Of a stretch of 8,165 nt of DNA, positions 6,590 to 8,165 are shown piece by piece. Position 1 is the stretch's first letter. Each line of letters opens with the position of its first letter. The notes beneath the pieces were generated by a model. That model searched no databases. It was not told where the DNA came from and saw only the letters and a list, made by a program, of their open reading frames with translations. Location of the stretch: positions 1-8,165 of the forward strand of contig JBFLVQ010000441.1 of NCBI GenBank assembly GCA_040758525.1, given 5' to 3'. A program made the position numbers and the translations under genes. This DNA is from JBFLVQ01 sp040758525. GTDB taxonomy: Bacteria; Acidobacteriota; Blastocatellia; Chloracidobacteriales; JADJPF01.

Positions 6590-7813
6590 ATGGCCATCAA
6601 TAATATTAACAACACCAATATCCCCAACGTTAATACCACTACCAATAACACTCAATCTACTATTAATAATCAAGGTTCATTAGCAGGCATTAGAGCTCAG
6701 AGACTGGATAGCAACATTCAAGCAAGCCCATTTGCGCAGGGAGGTTCATTTTCACCTTTTAGCTCAGGATCGACTGGTATTACAGGTCAGAATGGTATGA
6801 ATGGTATGGGTGGCATGAATATGATGAACAATTCACTGCAATTACTACAGTCTCAGCGTGCCGCACGTGCTGGCGCACTGAACAATTCCCTTGCCGCATC
6901 ACCACTGAGCCAGCTTGCCGGTCGCGTCCAATTCGCCGCCTCCCAACTTATCCAGGGTATTCAACAGGCGCAGTTGACTGGTATTGGAGTAAACAACTTA
7001 AATAGTCTCTTCAGTCAGTTCCAATTAGCTCTGCAACAGTTTTCCCTCTTTGCATTGCGACAACAGGCCGCTGGTCAGCCGCTTGATCCTAATGCAATCG
7101 CTGGCGTAGCATCAGCAGTGCAACAACTACAGGGCTTTCTTGCCAGTATAGGTAGTCAACTGGGTGGTATTTTCGGTCAGGGTGGCGGTCAGATGGGCGG
7201 TGGCCAGATGGGTGGTCAAACTGGCGGCAGTCAAGGTGGTATCTTTGGTCAGGTAGGAGGATTGAACAACTTCCAATCTTTTCTTACTCAGGTGTTACAG
7301 TTCTTACAATCAAACAGTGGGGGAAGCGGTTTTAACAGGGCGCCGGTGGTAAGCGATCCAACCCAGGGAGTGAATCCAAACACTGTAGGCAACAACCTCT
7401 TCGGCCAGTTAGGTGGCTTTGGACAATTTGGCAATGCTATTGGTACGGTAGGTGGCATAGGTGGTTTTGGTCAAGGTCAGATCGGGGGGATAGGTGGTTT
7501 TGGTCAAGGCTCATTAGGCAGTGTATTGTTTGGTGGAATACTACCATCAAACCTACAGCCCAATAATGTACAGGGTCTACTCAATAAACTTGTCTCTTCA
7601 GCTAGTCTTTTTGGTATCAGTGGCGCCAATTTAGCTTTGCTGCAATTACTCTCCTCACAAATGCAAACTAATAGAATGCCGGCCAATGTTCAGCAGCAAG
7701 TTCTCTCTTTCTTCCGCAATCAGAATCCTAGCGCAACTTCAACTTCATTTAACATTGACGCATTGTTGGCCAATCCAATAGTCTCGAATTTTCTAGCTAA
7801 ATTGAATCTGTAA
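6590..7813 (+). CDS. Gly/Gln/Asn-rich low-complexity protein with FG motifs, function unknown
   Basis: The 407-residue protein is not one I recognise. It contains no Cys, Glu, His, Trp or Tyr, only four Asp and two Lys, and about ten Arg, so it is nearly uncharged and slightly basic. Residues 1-30 are rich in Asn, Thr and Ile. Residues 60-80 are Gly/Met/Asn-rich. Residues 105-190 form likely amphipathic, Gln/Leu/Ala-rich helices. Residues 190-315 are Gly-rich with nine FG dipeptides across 195-342, and include an 11-residue repeat (GGIGGFGQGQI, then GGIGGFGQGSL). Residues 325-407 again look helical and end in FLAKLNL. There is no signal peptide or membrane segment. The composition resembles secreted harpin-like proteins and phase-separating FG-type proteins, but this is only compositional similarity. 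A strong ribosome site and a clean terminator show it is a real single-gene unit. Confidence 0.85.
   Translation: MAINNINNTNIPNVNTTTNNTQSTINNQGSLAGIRAQRLDSNIQASPFAQGGSFSPFSSGSTGITGQNGMNGMGGMNMMNNSLQLLQSQRAARAGALNNSLAASPLSQLAGRVQFAASQLIQGIQQAQLTGIGVNNLNSLFSQFQLALQQFSLFALRQQAAGQPLDPNAIAGVASAVQQLQGFLASIGSQLGGIFGQGGGQMGGGQMGGQTGGSQGGIFGQVGGLNNFQSFLTQVLQFLQSNSGGSGFNRAPVVSDPTQGVNPNTVGNNLFGQLGGFGQFGNAIGTVGGIGGFGQGQIGGIGGFGQGSLGSVLFGGILPSNLQPNNVQGLLNKLVSSASLFGISGANLALLQLLSSQMQTNRMPANVQQQVLSFFRNQNPSATSTSFNIDALLANPIVSNFLAKLNL
7457..7509 (+). repeat. Direct repeat inside the low-complexity gene
   Basis: ATAGGTGGTTTTGGTCAAGG occurs at 7457-7476 and again at 7490-7509, a 33-base period that equals 11 codons. 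It encodes the repeated IGGFGQG segment. Identity at the DNA level, including third codon positions, suggests recent duplication. Confidence 0.85.
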
Positions 7814-7842
7814 TCGAAGGGAAATTTTCTGTCTGCCCAATC

Positions 7843-7856
7843 CTCGCATATGCGAG
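7843..7856. repeat. Perfect 14-base palindrome after the low-complexity gene
   Basis: CTCGCATATGCGAG is a perfect palindrome 30 bases after the stop codon and seven bases before the terminator stem. It could be a protein-binding site or merely an extra 3' hairpin. No function can be assigned. Confidence 0.6.
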
Positions 7857-7862
7857 CTTGAT

Positions 7863-7892
7863 ACGGCCTGACGATTAAGTCAGGCCGTTTTT
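7863..7892 (+). terminator. Intrinsic terminator of the low-complexity gene
   Basis: ACGGCCTGAC (7863-7872) and GTCAGGCCGT (7879-7888) are perfect complements around the six-base loop GATTAA, followed by TTTT. This is a textbook rho-independent terminator 50 bases after the stop codon. It should isolate the downstream omega-RNA region from read-through. Confidence 0.95.
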
Positions 7893-7911
7893 CTGTTTAT
7901 ACGTAGCTAAC

Positions 7912-7930
7912 CTTGTAACCAGAGTTTTAA
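7912..7930 (+). other. Candidate guide segment of the omega-RNA
   Basis: In IscB systems the guide of about 16 bases lies at the 5' end of the omega-RNA and is read from DNA flanking the element. If the first helix of the scaffold begins at about 7931, the guide is the sequence just before it, ending at about 7930. The boundary is inferred only from where pairing starts. If the element instead begins after ATGA (7946-7949), the guide would shift right, but it would then overlap bases that pair with the scaffold. Confidence 0.35.
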
Positions 7931-8165
7931 GACCGGCTACTCCAAATGAAGAGAACCTAACGTCGAGAAAGGACGACGGAGGATAAAGAATAGCCGATCT
8001 GACAGGACGATGAGCCGCTAGTTAGCAACGTTGCCGGAGCTTGTGACACTCCGCACGCGCTAAAAGCGCGGCGGCTTCTTGCGAACATTAGAAGCACCCA
8101 CGGATAAGCGAAACTCGCAGTAATTGCAGCGTGGCTGCTACCGCATTGAGTTCGTAGTTGCCAGC
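7931..8165 (+). ncRNA. HEARO/omega-RNA-like guide RNA scaffold (IscB-associated), reaching the window edge
   Basis: This stretch has no gene but many nested helices. CGGCTACTCC (7934-7943) pairs with GGAG (7978-7981) and TAGCCG (7991-7996). CGTCG (7961-7965) pairs with CGACG (7974-7978). AGCCGC (8013-8018) pairs with GCGGCT (8071-8076) and encloses two hairpins, CGGAG/CTCCG (8035-8039, 8049-8053) and CGCGC/GCGCG (8056-8060, 8066-8070). CCACG (8098-8102) pairs with CGTGG (8130-8134). The end GGCTGCTAC...GTAGTTGCC (8133-8141, 8154-8162) forms a terminal stem with one mismatch and one wobble. From memory, blocks such as CUUGCGAA, GAAGCACCC, AAGCGAAAC and GCUACCGCAUUGAG match the HEARO family, now known as the omega-RNA that guides IscB nucleases. 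An iscB gene would be expected just past the right edge. The exact ends are uncertain, and I recalled rather than computed the family match. Confidence 0.8.

Noticed and set aside
7900..8165. Group I/II intron, riboswitch, tmRNA or CRISPR array
   Set aside because: There are no repeat-spacer units, no recognisable intron domain V or tmRNA tag, and the conserved blocks fit HEARO/omega-RNA better.

Overview
The window looks like a chromosomal segment from a bacterium of moderate GC, most likely an acidobacterium. This is an inference from three things: a zinc-finger-headed serine/threonine kinase starting MKRCPKC with a CPDD motif, a style common in Acidobacteriota; the flavour of the RecA protein; and an Rsm22-type methyltransferase. 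No marker in the window settles the phylum.

Layout. Positions 1-5908 read leftward on the minus strand. In transcription order they are: a large membrane-anchored Ser/Thr protein kinase (3248-5908), recA (1980-3071) with its own strong sigma70-type promoter and a clear terminator, an Rsm22-family ribosome-associated methyltransferase (624-1841), a small zinc-ribbon plus Ig-like (ASH/MSP-like) protein (124-540), and perhaps the first codons of another gene running off the left edge. Next comes a 681-base AT-rich divergent intergenic region. After it a single plus-strand gene (6590-7813) encodes a 407-residue Gly/Gln/Asn-rich low-complexity protein with no Cys, Glu, His, Trp or Tyr and nine FG dipeptides. 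A textbook intrinsic terminator (7863-7892) closes it.

The most interesting part is the right edge. From about 7931 to the end (8165) there is no gene, but the sequence is densely structured and carries blocks that I recognise from memory as the HEARO/omega-RNA family, the guide RNA of the IscB nucleases of IS200/IS605-like elements. Examples are GAUGAGCCGCUAGUUAGC, CUUGCGAA, GAAGCACCCACGG and GGCUGCUACCGCAUUGAG. The helices I paired by eye support a real structured RNA. An IscB gene, if present, would lie just beyond the window on the plus strand; otherwise this is an orphan omega-RNA. The guide would be read from host DNA immediately 5' of the scaffold, downstream of the terminator.

How the genes work together. 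recA and the rsm22-like gene are housekeeping functions (recombination/SOS and ribosome assembly) and appear to be separate transcription units. The kinase, probably a membrane signalling protein, and the divergent low-complexity protein share an intergenic region, but no functional link can be shown from sequence. The omega-RNA element appears to be a mobile-element insertion in the intergenic DNA after the low-complexity gene.
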